From: Halobaculum sp. CBA1158
GTDB lineage: Archaea > Halobacteriota > Halobacteria > Halobacteriales > Haloferacaceae
Direction: 5' to 3'
Assembly: GCF_021431925.1 (NCBI RefSeq)
Contig: NZ_CP090371.1
Span: 2,170,001-2,234,000 of the forward strand
DNA length: 64,000 bases
This document shows positions 1 through 8,847 of this stretch, piece by piece. Each line of letters begins with the position of its first letter. Positions within the stretch are counted from its first letter, which is position 1. The position numbers and the translations under genes are program-made. The notes under the pieces were generated by a model. That model did no database searches, had not been told where the DNA came from, and saw only the letters and a program-made list of their open reading frames with translations.

Positions 1-600
1 GTCGACACCGAGTTCTTCTCCCGGCCCGGTGAGGACGCGCTCGCGGCCTTCCGCGAGGAGTACGACCTCCCCGAGTGCGGGACGGGGGCCCTCGTCGGGT
101 ACACCGGCCGGCACGGCTTCGAGAAGGACCTCCCCGAGATCCCGCCGGCGGTCGCCGCCGCAGACGCCGACGCGACGCTCGTGTTCGGCGGCGACGGCCC
201 CGCCCGCGACGCCCTCGAGGACGCCTGCGAGGAGGCCGGCGTCGACGCGCGCTTCCTCGGGTTCCTCCCCCGTGAGGACCTCCCCGCCTTCTACGCGAGC
301 CTCGACGCCTTCTGTTTCCCCTCGCCCGTCGAGACGCAGGGGCTGGTCGCGCTGGAGGCCAACGCCTGCGGCACGCCCGTCGTCGGCGTCGACGACGGCG
401 CGCTCGCCGACACGGTCCGCGAGGGCGAGACGGGCTACCGCTACCCCCGCGGCGACACCGCCGCCTTCGCCGACGCCATCGACCGAACCCTCGCCGAGCG
501 CGAGGCGCTCTCGGAGGGCTGTCTCGCCCGTCGCGAGGCGACGAGCGTCGAGCACGCGGTCGACCGACTGGCGGAGGTGTACGACGCGGTGGACGACTGA
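1..600 (+). CDS. Glycosyltransferase family 4, C-terminal part (5' end outside window)
   Basis: Reading frame 1 is open from the first base to the TGA at 598-600, giving the last 199 residues of a GT-B glycosyltransferase. The frame shows the donor-binding half of the GT4 (Glycos_transf_1) fold: a VFGGDGP strand-loop, a GFLP element, then PVETQGLVALEANACGTPVV with the E-x7-E donor motif. It probably transfers a sugar from a nucleotide-sugar to a lipid or surface glycan. The acceptor cannot be read from the sequence. The start codon and the acceptor-binding domain lie upstream of the window. Confidence 0.9.
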   Translation, partial: VDTEFFSRPGEDALAAFREEYDLPECGTGALVGYTGRHGFEKDLPEIPPAVAAADADATLVFGGDGPARDALEDACEEAGVDARFLGFLPREDLPAFYASLDAFCFPSPVETQGLVALEANACGTPVVGVDDGALADTVREGETGYRYPRGDTAAFADAIDRTLAEREALSEGCLARREATSVEHAVDRLAEVYDAVDD

Positions 601-643
601 GCCGAGATCGGTTCCGGTGGGTCGCGGTCTGCGTCGGTCCGCG

Positions 644-952
644 TCAGTCGCCCGTGGCCGCGATCACGTCCACGTTGGCGTCGATGTCGGGCTCTTCGAC
701 GAACAGTTCGTCCGCCCGTTCGAGGAGTTCGGTGGCGATCTCCCCCTCCAGGTGCGCCTGTCGCCCCGCCTCGTCGGGGAAGGTGTCGAAGATGCCGAAG
801 CGCGTCTCGTCGAACCGGACGGCGTACCACGTCGTCATCCCCTCCTCGGCCTCGGCGGCCTCGCGCGCGTCGCGGAGGAACTGTGCCACCGTCTCCGCCT
901 CGTCGGGCTTCGCCTCGAACCGTGCCAGGATCGCGAGTTCGGAGTCTCCCAT
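644..952 (-). CDS. Antibiotic biosynthesis monooxygenase (ABM) domain protein
   Basis: A 102-residue protein starting with MGDSELAILARFEAKPDE. It has the compact ferredoxin-like beta-alpha-beta layout of ABM/EthD dimeric alpha+beta-barrel proteins (AEEGMTTWYAVRFDETRFGIFDTF is the central part; quoted here only as positions about 38-61). Such proteins are small cofactor-free oxygenases or stress proteins, and the substrate is unknown. The ATG at 952 is preferred over an in-frame upstream ATG at 1096, because the extension is Thr/Ala low-complexity sequence. It converges with the glycosyltransferase gene, with 43 bases between them. Confidence 0.75.
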   Translation of the reverse strand: MGDSELAILARFEAKPDEAETVAQFLRDAREAAEAEEGMTTWYAVRFDETRFGIFDTFPDEAGRQAHLEGEIATELLERADELFVEEPDIDANVDVIAATGD

Positions 953-1142
953 GCGAACGGATTCACGGACGAAACACACAAGTAGTCGCCACAGGCGGCG
1001 AGTGCCCCGGATCCGAAGGGACCATACGGCTGCCTCCGCGGTCGCCATCGCCGTCGCGGTCGCAGTCCGCCTCACGGTCGCGGTCGGCGTCGCCATCGCG
1101 GGCGACTGGGACCCGGGCGGCTCGGCCCACGGACCTCGCCGT

Positions 1143-1212
1143 TCACGAGACCCGCGGTCTCGTGAGCTCGAAAATCGCGACGCGATTTTCGAACGCCGAC
1201 GTTTCGAGGCCT
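1143..1212. repeat. Tandem 3-base-loop hairpins
   Basis: Two perfect inverted repeats follow each other. Arms 1143-1152 and 1156-1165 (TCACGAGACC type) enclose a CGC loop. Arms 1168-1178 and 1182-1192 (TCGAAAATCGC type) enclose a GAC loop. A further GAGGCCTC palindrome follows near 1205. They lie between two minus-strand genes, in a gap of about 290 bases that otherwise holds low-complexity GTCGCG-rich sequence (about 1020-1105) and no gene. The arm CGAAAATC returns at 56183-56201. Confidence 0.8.
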
Positions 1213-1246
1213 CTCCCGCTTCGCTCGGTCGGCCTCGCTAGCCTCG

Positions 1247-1669
1247 CTAGTCCTCGAGCGCCTGCGCGATCCGCTGGAGCTGCCGGGTCGCGTCGCGGAC
1301 CTCGTCGCGGAGCTGTCGGACCTCCCTCACGAGTTCCTCGTTGCCGACCGACTCCTCCTCGCCGCCGGGACCGCCGCCCATGCCGGGCGGACCGCCGCCC
1401 ATCCCGCCGGGGCCGCCACCGCCGCCCATCATGCCGCCCATCATCTGCGCGAAGGGGTTGCCGCCGCCGCCCATCCCGCCGGGACCGCCGCCACCGCCCA
1501 TCATCTCCTCCGGGGAGGGCGCGCCGCCCTCGCCCTCCTCGCGCTCCTGCTCGCGTCGCTCGCGGATCTCCTCGACCCGCTCGCGGAAGGACTTCTCTTC
1601 GCCGTCGTCCCCGTTGGTGTCACCGCCCTCGGCTCCGTCGCCGGCGTCGGTCGGGTCGTCGTCTGCCAT
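1247..1669 (-). CDS. Gly/Met-rich acidic protein with C-terminal coiled coil
   Basis: A 140-residue protein of three parts. The N-terminus (1-50) is highly charged, with an Arg/Glu helix (SFRERVEEIRERREQEREE). The centre (about 51-105) is a low-complexity run of GGGGPGGMGGG-type repeats. The C-terminus (about 106-140) is a predicted coiled coil (ELVREVRQLRDEVRDATRQL). There is no signal peptide or membrane segment. I do not recognise a named function. The architecture suggests a self-associating or scaffold-like cytosolic protein. The ATG at 1669 follows a plausible promoter region shared with the divergent gene at 1759. Confidence 0.75.
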   Translation of the reverse strand: MADDDPTDAGDGAEGGDTNGDDGEEKSFRERVEEIRERREQEREEGEGGAPSPEEMMGGGGGPGGMGGGGNPFAQMMGGMMGGGGGPGGMGGGPPGMGGGPGGEEESVGNEELVREVRQLRDEVRDATRQLQRIAQALED

Positions 1670-1730
1670 GGACCGCGGTTCGGCCCGCCCGCCGAAAAGG
1701 GTTGTTCCTCGGAGGGCGGAACCGAGCCCT

Positions 1731-1736
1731 CTTATG
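1731..1736 (+). promoter_or_regulatory. TATA-like box for the CRTAC1 gene
   Basis: CTTATG lies about 26 bases before the GTG at 1759. This is the spacing expected when transcription begins at or just before the start codon, so it supports that GTG as the start. Confidence 0.5.
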
Positions 1737-1758
1737 CGGCGGACCCGGATGGAGGCGC

Positions 1759-3297
1759 GTGTTCGCGGACCGGTCCGACGCGCTCGTCGACGACGCGCCC
1801 CACCGCGGATACGGGGTCGCCGTCACGCCCGGCGTGAGGGGGCCCTGCGCGCTCGTGACGGGCTACGGACCGGCGAACCGGCTGCTGACGTGGCGCGACG
1901 GCGCGCTCCGGGACGTCGCCACGCCCGCCGTGGCCGACGAGGGGCGACACGCCATCGGCGTCGTCGCGGCCGACCTCGACGCCGACGGCGACGAGGAGCT
2001 GTACGTCCACAACACCGACGCCTACGAGGGGGAGTGCCGGGACACCGACCTCCTGCTCGACCCCGTGGAGGTGCGCCCGGACCACCCCGAGGTTCGCTGG
2101 CGCGACCTGTTCGGGCTCGCGGCCAACGCCGACCGCGGCAACTTCCGGGCTGGGCGCTCCGTCGCCGCGCTCGACCGCTACGGCACCGGCCGCTACGGCG
2201 TGTTCGTCGCCTGCTACGGCGTCCCCTCGCGCTTCTACGAGCTCGGAGACGACGGTCAGCTCTCGGACATGGCCGAGGCCGTGGGATTAGACCTCGACGC
2301 CGGCGCGCGCTCGCTGTACGCCGGCCCCGTCGCGAGCGACCGCATGGACCTGTTCGTCGGCGTCGAACGGGGCCCCAATCGGCTGTTCTACAACGACTCC
2401 GGCCACTTCCGGGAGGTCGCCGCCGACGCCGGCGTGGCCGACCCCGAGACGAACGCCCGCGGCGTCGTCCTCGCCGACGGCGACCTCGCCGTCGGCAACT
2501 GGGAGACCGAGAGCCGGCTGTACTCCCGGGCGAGCGCGCCGGTCGGATCCGCCGCGACCGCGACCGCGACGGGCGAGGCGACCGAAACCCCCGCGACCGG
2601 GGGACCGACCGGCGACGACGCGAACGCGGGCGACCCGGACGCCGTCGCGAACGGCGGGTCGCCGTCTCCGGAGGACGCGACCGCCGCGGGCGACCGGCTC
2701 TCGATCGAACGGTTCGTCGACGCCGCGCCCGCGTCGTTCGCCGAGCCCACCCGGATCCGGAACGTCGTCGCCGCCGACTTCGACAACGACGGCCGGATCG
2801 AGCTGTTCTGCAACACGATGGGGGCGCGAAACCGCCTGTTCCGACGCGGTGCGGACGGCTGGCGGGCGATCGACCCGGGCGACGCCGCCGAGGCGCGCGG
2901 GCTCGGCACGGGCGCGGCGGTCGCCGACTTCGACGGCGACGGCGCGCTGGAACTGCTCGTCGTCCACGGCGAACTCGCCGCCCAGCCGCTGTCGCTGTAC
3001 GGCGTCGACGACGCGGCCGAGCGCGGCTGGATCCGCGTTCGGCCGACGACCCAGTACGGCGCGCCCGCCCGGGGTGCGACCGTCACCGTCGAGACCGCAG
3101 AGCGGAGCCGCACGGCGGTCGTGTGCGCCGGCTCGGGCTACCTCTGTCAGATGGAACCGGTCGCGCACTTCGGCCTCGGCGACGAGCGGCCCGAGCGCCT
3201 CACCGTCCGCTGGCCCGACGGTCGCGAGGCGACGCTGGAGCGACCCGCCGAGCGCACCGAACACGAGGTGTCGCACCCGATGGCCCCGCGCTTCTGA
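1759..3297 (+). CDS. CRTAC1-family protein (FG-GAP/VCBS repeats and ASPIC/UnbV domain)
   Basis: About 512 residues from a GTG start (VFADRSDALV). The protein contains several FG-GAP/VCBS-type blades with Ca-binding-like acidic loops: DLDADGDEELYV, DFDNDGRIELF and DFDGDGALELLV. It ends in an ASPIC/UnbV domain (GAPARGATVTVET to HFGLGDERPERLTVRWPDG). The family folds as a beta-propeller. Many members are extracellular, but no signal peptide is visible here. A low-complexity Ala/Thr/Asp linker occupies roughly residues 255-315. The frame stays open upstream of 1759, but that sequence is non-protein-like and overlaps the divergent gene. Its biochemical role is not known. Confidence 0.85.
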   Translation: MFADRSDALVDDAPHRGYGVAVTPGVRGPCALVTGYGPANRLLTWRDGALRDVATPAVADEGRHAIGVVAADLDADGDEELYVHNTDAYEGECRDTDLLLDPVEVRPDHPEVRWRDLFGLAANADRGNFRAGRSVAALDRYGTGRYGVFVACYGVPSRFYELGDDGQLSDMAEAVGLDLDAGARSLYAGPVASDRMDLFVGVERGPNRLFYNDSGHFREVAADAGVADPETNARGVVLADGDLAVGNWETESRLYSRASAPVGSAATATATGEATETPATGGPTGDDANAGDPDAVANGGSPSPEDATAAGDRLSIERFVDAAPASFAEPTRIRNVVAADFDNDGRIELFCNTMGARNRLFRRGADGWRAIDPGDAAEARGLGTGAAVADFDGDGALELLVVHGELAAQPLSLYGVDDAAERGWIRVRPTTQYGAPARGATVTVETAERSRTAVVCAGSGYLCQMEPVAHFGLGDERPERLTVRWPDGREATLERPAERTEHEVSHPMAPRF

Positions 3298-3431
3298 CCG
3301 TCGTCGCCGGCGACGTCCACACCACCGATACCGACGCCGTCGACGACATCGACGACATCCATACCGCGACACCGTCGACACCGACGGATGCAACGACAAC
3401 CGCTTTCCGACCGCCCGACGGAGTCGACGCC

Positions 3432-4550
3432 ATGAGCGACGACGCCCCCCGCCGCGGCAAGGTCGACCGCGAGGCGTTCGAGTCCGTCGTGCGTCCGAAC
3501 CTCGGAGCCGACCGGGACGACGTGCGCCTCGGCCCCGCCCACGGCGTCGACTTCGGGCTCCTCGACGTGGGCGGTCGGGCGGTCGTCTGCGCGACTGACC
3601 CGATCTCGATGCTGCCGGCGCTGGGGCCCGAGCGCGCCGGGCGCTTCGCCCTCTCGTTCGCCCTCGGCGACGTTGCCGTCTCGGGGATTTCGCCCTCGCA
3701 CTTTTGCCCCTCGTTCGCCCTCCCGAGCGGCGTGAGCGACGACGAGTTCGCCGCGTTCTGGACGGCGATCGCCGACGAGTGCGAGGACCTCGGCGTCGCG
3801 ATCCCGACGGGGCACACCGCCCGCTACCCCGAGGCGTCGCTGCCGTGGGTCGGCGCGGCGACCGTGCTCGGCGTCGGCGACCCGGCCGACGTGATCCGAC
3901 CCGACGGCGCGCGCCCCGGCGACCGCCTGCTCGTGACGAAGGGGCCCGGCATCGAGACCGCGGGGCTGTTCGCGTCGCTGTTCCCCGACGCGCTGGCGGC
4001 CGAGGGCGTCGCCGAGGCGACGATCGACGAGGCCGCCGGCCTGCTCGAGGAGACGAGCGTCGTGCGCGACGCGCTCGCGGCCGCCGAGGCCGGACGCGGC
4101 CCGGAGAGCGGGGACCCGTCGGAAGTTGCGGGGGCCGCCGACGCCTCCGACGCCACCGACGCCTCCGACGCCACCGACGCCGGCGTCACCGCGATGCACG
4201 ACGCGACCGAGGGCGGGCTGGCAGGCGCGCTGTGCGAGGTAGCGGCCGCCGGCGGCGTCGGACTCGAGGTCGACGGCGACGCCGTGCCGACCGACTCGGC
4301 CGCGCTGGCGACGTGTGCGGCGCTGGGGATCGATCCGTGGGCGTGCACCACCTCGGGGACGCTCCTGCTGGCGGTCGATCCCGCCGCCGTCGACCGCGTC
4401 GTCGACGCCGTGCGGTCCCGTGGGACGCCCGCCGGCGTCGTCGGCGACGTGGTCGATGGGTGCGGCGTCAGCGTCGACGGCGAGGCGATCGATCCCCCCG
4501 CCGAGGACGCTTCCTGGGCGGTGTACGAGCGACTGGCGAGAGACGGGTAG
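3432..4550 (+). CDS. AIR synthase / HypE-like ATP-binding protein
   Basis: A 372-residue protein with the two-domain PurM/HypE/ThiL/SelD architecture. The N-terminal half carries the dimerisation and ATP-binding elements (DPISMLPALGPERAG, GDVAVSGISP). The C-terminal half carries MHDATEGGLAGALCEVA, typical of the AIRS C-terminal domain. Proteins of this stand-alone archaeal type resemble hydrogenase maturation HypE or thiamine-phosphate kinase, but no hydrogenase or thiamine genes lie nearby, so the substrate is open. A short in-frame repeat, ASDATDASDATDAG, interrupts the linker near residue 240. The ATG at 3432 begins MSDDAPRRGK. It ends 2 bases from the convergent hydrolase gene. Confidence 0.85.
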   Translation: MSDDAPRRGKVDREAFESVVRPNLGADRDDVRLGPAHGVDFGLLDVGGRAVVCATDPISMLPALGPERAGRFALSFALGDVAVSGISPSHFCPSFALPSGVSDDEFAAFWTAIADECEDLGVAIPTGHTARYPEASLPWVGAATVLGVGDPADVIRPDGARPGDRLLVTKGPGIETAGLFASLFPDALAAEGVAEATIDEAAGLLEETSVVRDALAAAEAGRGPESGDPSEVAGAADASDATDASDATDAGVTAMHDATEGGLAGALCEVAAAGGVGLEVDGDAVPTDSAALATCAALGIDPWACTTSGTLLLAVDPAAVDRVVDAVRSRGTPAGVVGDVVDGCGVSVDGEAIDPPAEDASWAVYERLARDG

Positions 4551-4552
4551 CG

Positions 4553-5566
4553 TCAGTCGGCGTCGCGGGGTCCGCCGCGCTCGGCGCTCTCGCCCGCGGC
4601 CGCGCTCGCCAACCGCTCGCGCGTCGCCGCCGCGAGGTCGTCGAAGGCCGCGTCGGCGGCGGCGACCTCGTCGGCCAGCGAGAGGAAGCCGTGACACATC
4701 CCCTCTCGGTCGAGGTGGTCGACCGCAACGCCGGCGGCTTCGAGGCGCTCAGCGTACGCCGCGCCGTCGTCGCGGAGGGGGTCGCACTCGCCGGTGACGA
4801 CGACCGCCGGGGCGGCGTCCTCGAGGTCGCCGTCGCGGGCTCGCAACGGCGCGGCGTGGGGGTTGGCCGCGTCCACGTCCGATCGGAGGTACTCGCGCCA
4901 GAAGCGACGCATGTCCGCGCGAGTCAACAGCGGGCCGTCGGCGTTCGTCTCGTAGGAGTCGGTCGTGAAGTCGCGGTCGGTGATGGGGTACAGCAGCGTC
5001 TGGACCGCGGGCGCGGTGCCGTCGGGCGTCGCGAGCGCGGTCGCGGCCGCGAGGGTGCCCCCGGCCGAGGAGCCGGCGACGCCGACGACGCCGTCGCCGC
5101 CGAGGCTCGCGTCGTGCTCGCGGGTCCACCGGAGCGCGCGGACCGCGTCGTCGACGGCGGCGGGGAAGGGGTGTTCGGGCGCGAGTCGGTAGTCGACGGA
5201 GACGACGACCGCGCCGACGCGGCGGCACAGTCGGCGCGCGAGGTCGTCGGCCGAGTCGAGCGTCCCCAGGCACCAGCCGCCGCCGTGGAAGAACACCAGC
5301 GTCGGCGCTGGCGTGACCTCAGGGCGGTAGATCCGCAGGGGGAGGTCGTCGCCGTCCGGCCCGTCGATCGCGAGGGTCAGCGTCGATCCGACCGGCAGGT
5401 CCGCGTCCGAGGAGAACAGGTCGTCCTCGATGCGGCGGGCGCTCTCGACCGAGAGGGCGTGCCACGGCGGTACCCCAAGCGACTCGATGTCGGTGACGGC
5501 CTCGCGGAGCTCCGAGTCGAGGTCGGCGAGTCGGCCGGGCAGGTCGCCGCCGTCGGCGTCGCTCAT
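4553..5566 (-). CDS. Alpha/beta hydrolase, hormone-sensitive-lipase (HSL) family esterase
   Basis: A 337-residue cytosolic hydrolase. HGGGW at 94-98 forms the oxyanion hole. GSSAGG at 165-170 carries the nucleophile Ser167, with Ser in place of the usual Asp before it. The acid is in ECDPLRDDG and the catalytic His in CHGF near the C-terminus. The HSL/arylacetamide-deacetylase family cleaves short-chain carboxyl esters. The ATG at 5566 (MSDADGGDL) gives the normal family length. The gene diverges from the MFS transporter, with a 130-base gap between the starts. Confidence 0.9.
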   Translation of the reverse strand: MSDADGGDLPGRLADLDSELREAVTDIESLGVPPWHALSVESARRIEDDLFSSDADLPVGSTLTLAIDGPDGDDLPLRIYRPEVTPAPTLVFFHGGGWCLGTLDSADDLARRLCRRVGAVVVSVDYRLAPEHPFPAAVDDAVRALRWTREHDASLGGDGVVGVAGSSAGGTLAAATALATPDGTAPAVQTLLYPITDRDFTTDSYETNADGPLLTRADMRRFWREYLRSDVDAANPHAAPLRARDGDLEDAAPAVVVTGECDPLRDDGAAYAERLEAAGVAVDHLDREGMCHGFLSLADEVAAADAAFDDLAAATRERLASAAAGESAERGGPRDAD

Positions 5567-5696
5567 GCGACCCCGGTCGGCCGCCGGTGGTATCAACCCA
5601 CCGCGGCCGCCTCGACCGCGTCGCTCTCGACGGCGGCGGTTCCGGGACCGCGGCCGAAACCGTGTGGCTCTTGCGGGACCGCCACCCAGCACGGCC

Positions 5697-7007
5697 GTGT
5701 CGCTATCGCTTCGGGGCCTCGTGGGCACCGACGCCGACGTGCTCGACGACCGCGACTTCCGGCTGCTGCTTTTGGCGTCGCTCATCTCACCGATGGGGGC
5801 CTCCGTCGTCTCGCCGGTCGTCGAGTCGCTCGCCGCCGGGCCGTACGGCGTCTCCGCGACCGAGGCCGGCCTGCTGCTGTCGGCGTTCACCGCCCCGGGG
5901 ATCGTCTGTATCCCGCTGTCGGGCGTGCTCGCGGACCGGTACGGCCGCAAGCCGGTGCTCGCCGCAGGGCTGGCGCTGTTCGGGCTCGCGGGGGTCGCGC
6001 TGACGCTGACGACGGCGTTCCGGGCCGCGCTCGCGCTGCGGCTGCTGCAGGGCGTCGGCTACACCGGCATCGGACCGATCCTGATCACCGCCACGGGAGA
6101 CCTCTTCACGGGCCCGCGCGAGTCGACCGCACAGGGCGTTCGCTTCACCGTCGTCGGGGTGTCGCTGACGGTGTTCCCGTTCCTCGCGGGCCTGCTCGTC
6201 GCGCTCGCGTGGCAGTTCCCGTACGCGCTGTACGCCGCCGCGCTCCCCGTCGCCGCGGTGGTGTGGCTGCTGTTCGACGAGTCCGCGGACCTGAGCGGTC
6301 GCGACGGCGCGGTCGGCGACGGTGCGGCGGCCGCCGACGGGGAGACGGAGGCCGATGGACCTGGCGGCGTGCGCGCGCTGCTGGCGCTCGCGTCCCGCCC
6401 GCACGTCGTCGCGACCCTCGTCGGGCGGGCGGTCCCGGGGTTCCTCTGGTTCGCCTTCCTCGCCTACAACTCGATCGTCGTCGTCCGACTGCTGGGCGGG
6501 TCCCCCGGTGCCGCGGGGGCGCTCGTCGCGGTCGCGTCCGTCGCCAGCGCGGTCGCGACGACGCAGGCCGGCCGGCTGACCGCGCGGTTCGGCCGCCCCC
6601 TCCCGACGTTCGCGGCGCTCGTGGTCGGAGCGGTCGGCCTGACGGCCCTCGCGCTGGCCCCGTCGGTCCCGGTCGCGATCGCCGCCGGAGCGCCGGTCGG
6701 CGCGGGCTTTTCGCTCTCGCTGACGCTGTACCGATCGACGATCACCGGCCTCGCGGACGACGACCTCCGGGGCGGCCTCGTCAGCCTCGGCGAGTCGGTC
6801 GGCCGCGTCGGCTCGACGGGCGCGCCCGTCGCGATGGGAGCGGCCGTCGCGTTCCTGGCGGGGCCGCTCGGCTACGACGCCGCCGTCCGGAGCGTCTCGA
6901 TCGCGGTCGCCGCGGGCGTCGTCGTCGCCGGCGGCGCGCTCCTGTTCGTGAGCGCTCGCGGGACCGCAAGCGAGGGCGGACGGACGCGGGCCGCGAGCGA
7001 CGAGTGA
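5697..7007 (+). CDS. Major facilitator superfamily exporter
   Basis: 436 residues with about twelve hydrophobic segments, from RDFRLLLLASLISPMGASVV to ALLFVS. The MFS signature between helices 2 and 3 is present: GVLADRYGRKPVLAAGLALFG. A second-half counterpart, GRLTARFGRPLPT, follows a short charged central loop (about residues 195-225). The pattern resembles drug/H+ antiporters of the 12-TM type, but the substrate is unknown. The GTG at 5697 is chosen because upstream in-frame sequence is Arg/Pro-rich and overlaps the divergent esterase gene. Confidence 0.85.
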   Translation: MSLSLRGLVGTDADVLDDRDFRLLLLASLISPMGASVVSPVVESLAAGPYGVSATEAGLLLSAFTAPGIVCIPLSGVLADRYGRKPVLAAGLALFGLAGVALTLTTAFRAALALRLLQGVGYTGIGPILITATGDLFTGPRESTAQGVRFTVVGVSLTVFPFLAGLLVALAWQFPYALYAAALPVAAVVWLLFDESADLSGRDGAVGDGAAAADGETEADGPGGVRALLALASRPHVVATLVGRAVPGFLWFAFLAYNSIVVVRLLGGSPGAAGALVAVASVASAVATTQAGRLTARFGRPLPTFAALVVGAVGLTALALAPSVPVAIAAGAPVGAGFSLSLTLYRSTITGLADDDLRGGLVSLGESVGRVGSTGAPVAMGAAVAFLAGPLGYDAAVRSVSIAVAAGVVVAGGALLFVSARGTASEGGRTRAASDE

Positions 7008-7020
7008 CGCGGCGGCGATC

Positions 7021-7080
7021 CCGGGCGGCGACCCTTCCGGGCGGCGACCCCTCCGGGCGGCGACCCTTCCGGGCGGCGAC
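7021..7080. repeat. 16-bp tandem repeat
   Basis: The unit CCGGGCGGCGACCCTT occurs 3.75 times with one substitution (CCCT for CCTT in copy 2). It lies just after the MFS stop codon and about 50 bases before kynU. Confidence 0.9.
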
Positions 7081-7129
7081 CGCCATCCGCGAGGCCAACG
7101 CCTAACTCCGCGGGCCCGAACCGGCAGTC

Positions 7130-8518
7130 ATGACCGACACGGACGGCGGGGCGGGCCGCAGCCAGAGCGGCGGCGACCGCACGCTCGCGGCGGCGCGCGA
7201 GCGCGACGCGGCCGACCCGCTGGCGGAGGCCCGAGAGCGGTTCGCGGTCCCGGACGGCGAGCGCTACATGGACGGCAACTCGCTGGGACTGGCCCCTGAC
7301 GCCGCGCTGGCGACGCTCGAGCGCGTCGTCGACGAGTGGCGCGAGCTGGCGATCCGGGGGTGGGAGGAGGCCGACCCCGACTGGTTCCACTACGGCGAAC
7401 GCCTCGGCGACCTGCTCGCCCCGCTGGTGGGCGCGAGGGAGTCGGAGGTGGTGGTCGCCAACTCCACTACGGTCAACATCCACACCCTGATCGGGACGTT
7501 CCTCGACACGCTCGCGGGGACCCCGGCGGGGCCGGATCCGGCGGCCGAGTCGCCGGCGGTGCTCGTCAACGACCTGGACTTCCCGACCGATCACTACGCG
7601 ATCCGCGCGCAACTGCGACAGCGCGGGATCGACCCCGACCAGAAGCTCGTCGCCGTCGAGTCGCGCGACGGAAGGACGATCGACGCGGCCGATATCGAGG
7701 CGGTTCTCCGCGAGCGCGACGACGTCGGCATCGTGTTCATGCCCTCGGTTCTCTATCGGTCGGGCCAGTTGCTCGACGTCGACCGGATCACCCGCGCGGC
7801 CCACGACCACGGGGCGCTCGTCGGCTTCGACTGCGCGCACTCGATCGGCGCGGTCGACCACGACCTCCGAGGAGCCGGCGCGAGCGACGACGCGGACGAC
7901 GGCGACGACTCGACCGGCGGCGTCGATTTCGCGGTGTGGTGTTCGTACAAGTACCTCAACGCCGGCCCGGGCGCGACCGCGGGGCTGTACGTCCACGAGC
8001 GCCACCACGGGACGACGCCCGCGCTGGCTGGGTGGTGGGGAAACGACAAGGACACCCAGTTCGAGATGCGCCACACCTACGAGCCGGCCGACTCGGCCGG
8101 CGCGTGGCAGATCGGCACCGTCCCGATGCTGTCGTCTGCTCCGATCGAGGGGGCCGCCGAGGTGGTCCGCGAGGCGGGCATCGAGCGCGTCCGCGAGAAG
8201 TCGCTGGCGCTCACCGACTACCTGATCGGGCTGGTCGACGACCGCCTCGGCGACGACTTCTCGGTCGGGACGCCCCGCGACCCCGAGCGCCGCGGGGGCC
8301 ACGTCGCGATCGAGCATCCCGAGGGGTATCGCCTGAGCGAGGCGCTGCGCGACCGCGGCGTCGTCGTCGACTTCCGCCCGCCGAACGTCGTCCGAGTGTG
8401 TCCCGCACCGCTGTACACCCGCTACGAGGACGTGTGGCACGTCGTCGAGACGCTCCGGGAGATCGAGGCGGCCGACGCCCACCTGGAGTACGATCCGCGC
8501 GGCGGCGGCGTCACCTGA
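7130..8518 (+). CDS. kynU: Kynureninase
   Basis: A 462-residue fold-type I PLP enzyme that cleaves kynurenine to anthranilate and alanine in tryptophan catabolism. Evidence is YMDGNSLGLAP near residue 45, the ANSTTVNIHTL phosphate-binding region, FMPSVLYRSGQLLDV, GFDCAHSIGAVDHDL, and the PLP-lysine motif WCSYKYLNAGPG. WWGN and FRPPNVVRVCPAPLY also fit the family. An acidic insert (about 245-258) is haloarchaeal. No other kynurenine-pathway gene adjoins it. The ATG at 7130 gives an acidic leader before the conserved ADPLAEAR. Confidence 0.95.
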   Translation: MTDTDGGAGRSQSGGDRTLAAARERDAADPLAEARERFAVPDGERYMDGNSLGLAPDAALATLERVVDEWRELAIRGWEEADPDWFHYGERLGDLLAPLVGARESEVVVANSTTVNIHTLIGTFLDTLAGTPAGPDPAAESPAVLVNDLDFPTDHYAIRAQLRQRGIDPDQKLVAVESRDGRTIDAADIEAVLRERDDVGIVFMPSVLYRSGQLLDVDRITRAAHDHGALVGFDCAHSIGAVDHDLRGAGASDDADDGDDSTGGVDFAVWCSYKYLNAGPGATAGLYVHERHHGTTPALAGWWGNDKDTQFEMRHTYEPADSAGAWQIGTVPMLSSAPIEGAAEVVREAGIERVREKSLALTDYLIGLVDDRLGDDFSVGTPRDPERRGGHVAIEHPEGYRLSEALRDRGVVVDFRPPNVVRVCPAPLYTRYEDVWHVVETLREIEAADAHLEYDPRGGGVT

Positions 8519-8586
8519 TTTGCCGGGTCGCGCCTCGCCGGATACCGTCTCGCGGGCGACCGTCGACACCTGGTCCCCCGCGCGAG

Positions 8587-8712
8587 TCACTCACCGAGGT
8601 ACCTGAGCGCCCCGCCGATCAGGAGGACGAGACCGCCGGCGATGAACGTCCCCGGGATCGGGAGCACGAACAGTCCGAGTCCGACCAGCAGCACGATCGT
8701 CGATAGACGCAT
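8587..8712 (-). CDS. Small one- or two-helix membrane protein (41 aa)
   Basis: A short minus-strand gene encodes MRLSTIVLLVGLGLFVLPIP, then a Gly-rich hydrophobic hairpin ending ALRYLGE. Nearly the whole protein is hydrophobic, with a PIPG turn dividing two potential helices. A GATAAG-like box about 20-27 bases upstream on the minus strand (near 8733) supports a leaderless start at 8712. Small proteins of this kind are common in haloarchaea and mostly uncharacterised. The function is unknown. Confidence 0.6.
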   Translation of the reverse strand: MRLSTIVLLVGLGLFVLPIPGTFIAGGLVLLIGGALRYLGE

Positions 8713-8847
8713 GCCGCAGGGTCGACGCCCCAGACGCTTATCTTCGGTGGCGCTTCTCGACCCGTCGGAGACGCACGCGGGCGGCTCTTGCCGATGTGAT
8801 TCTCGTCGGGGTGGTGCTCGTCGGGGTGATGCTCGCGGAGGCGTCGC

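Noticed and set aside
3704-7105. Very long plus-strand frame of over 1,100 codons
   Set aside because: It is an Arg/Ala/Pro-rich shadow of the AIR-synthase, esterase and MFS genes in other frames.
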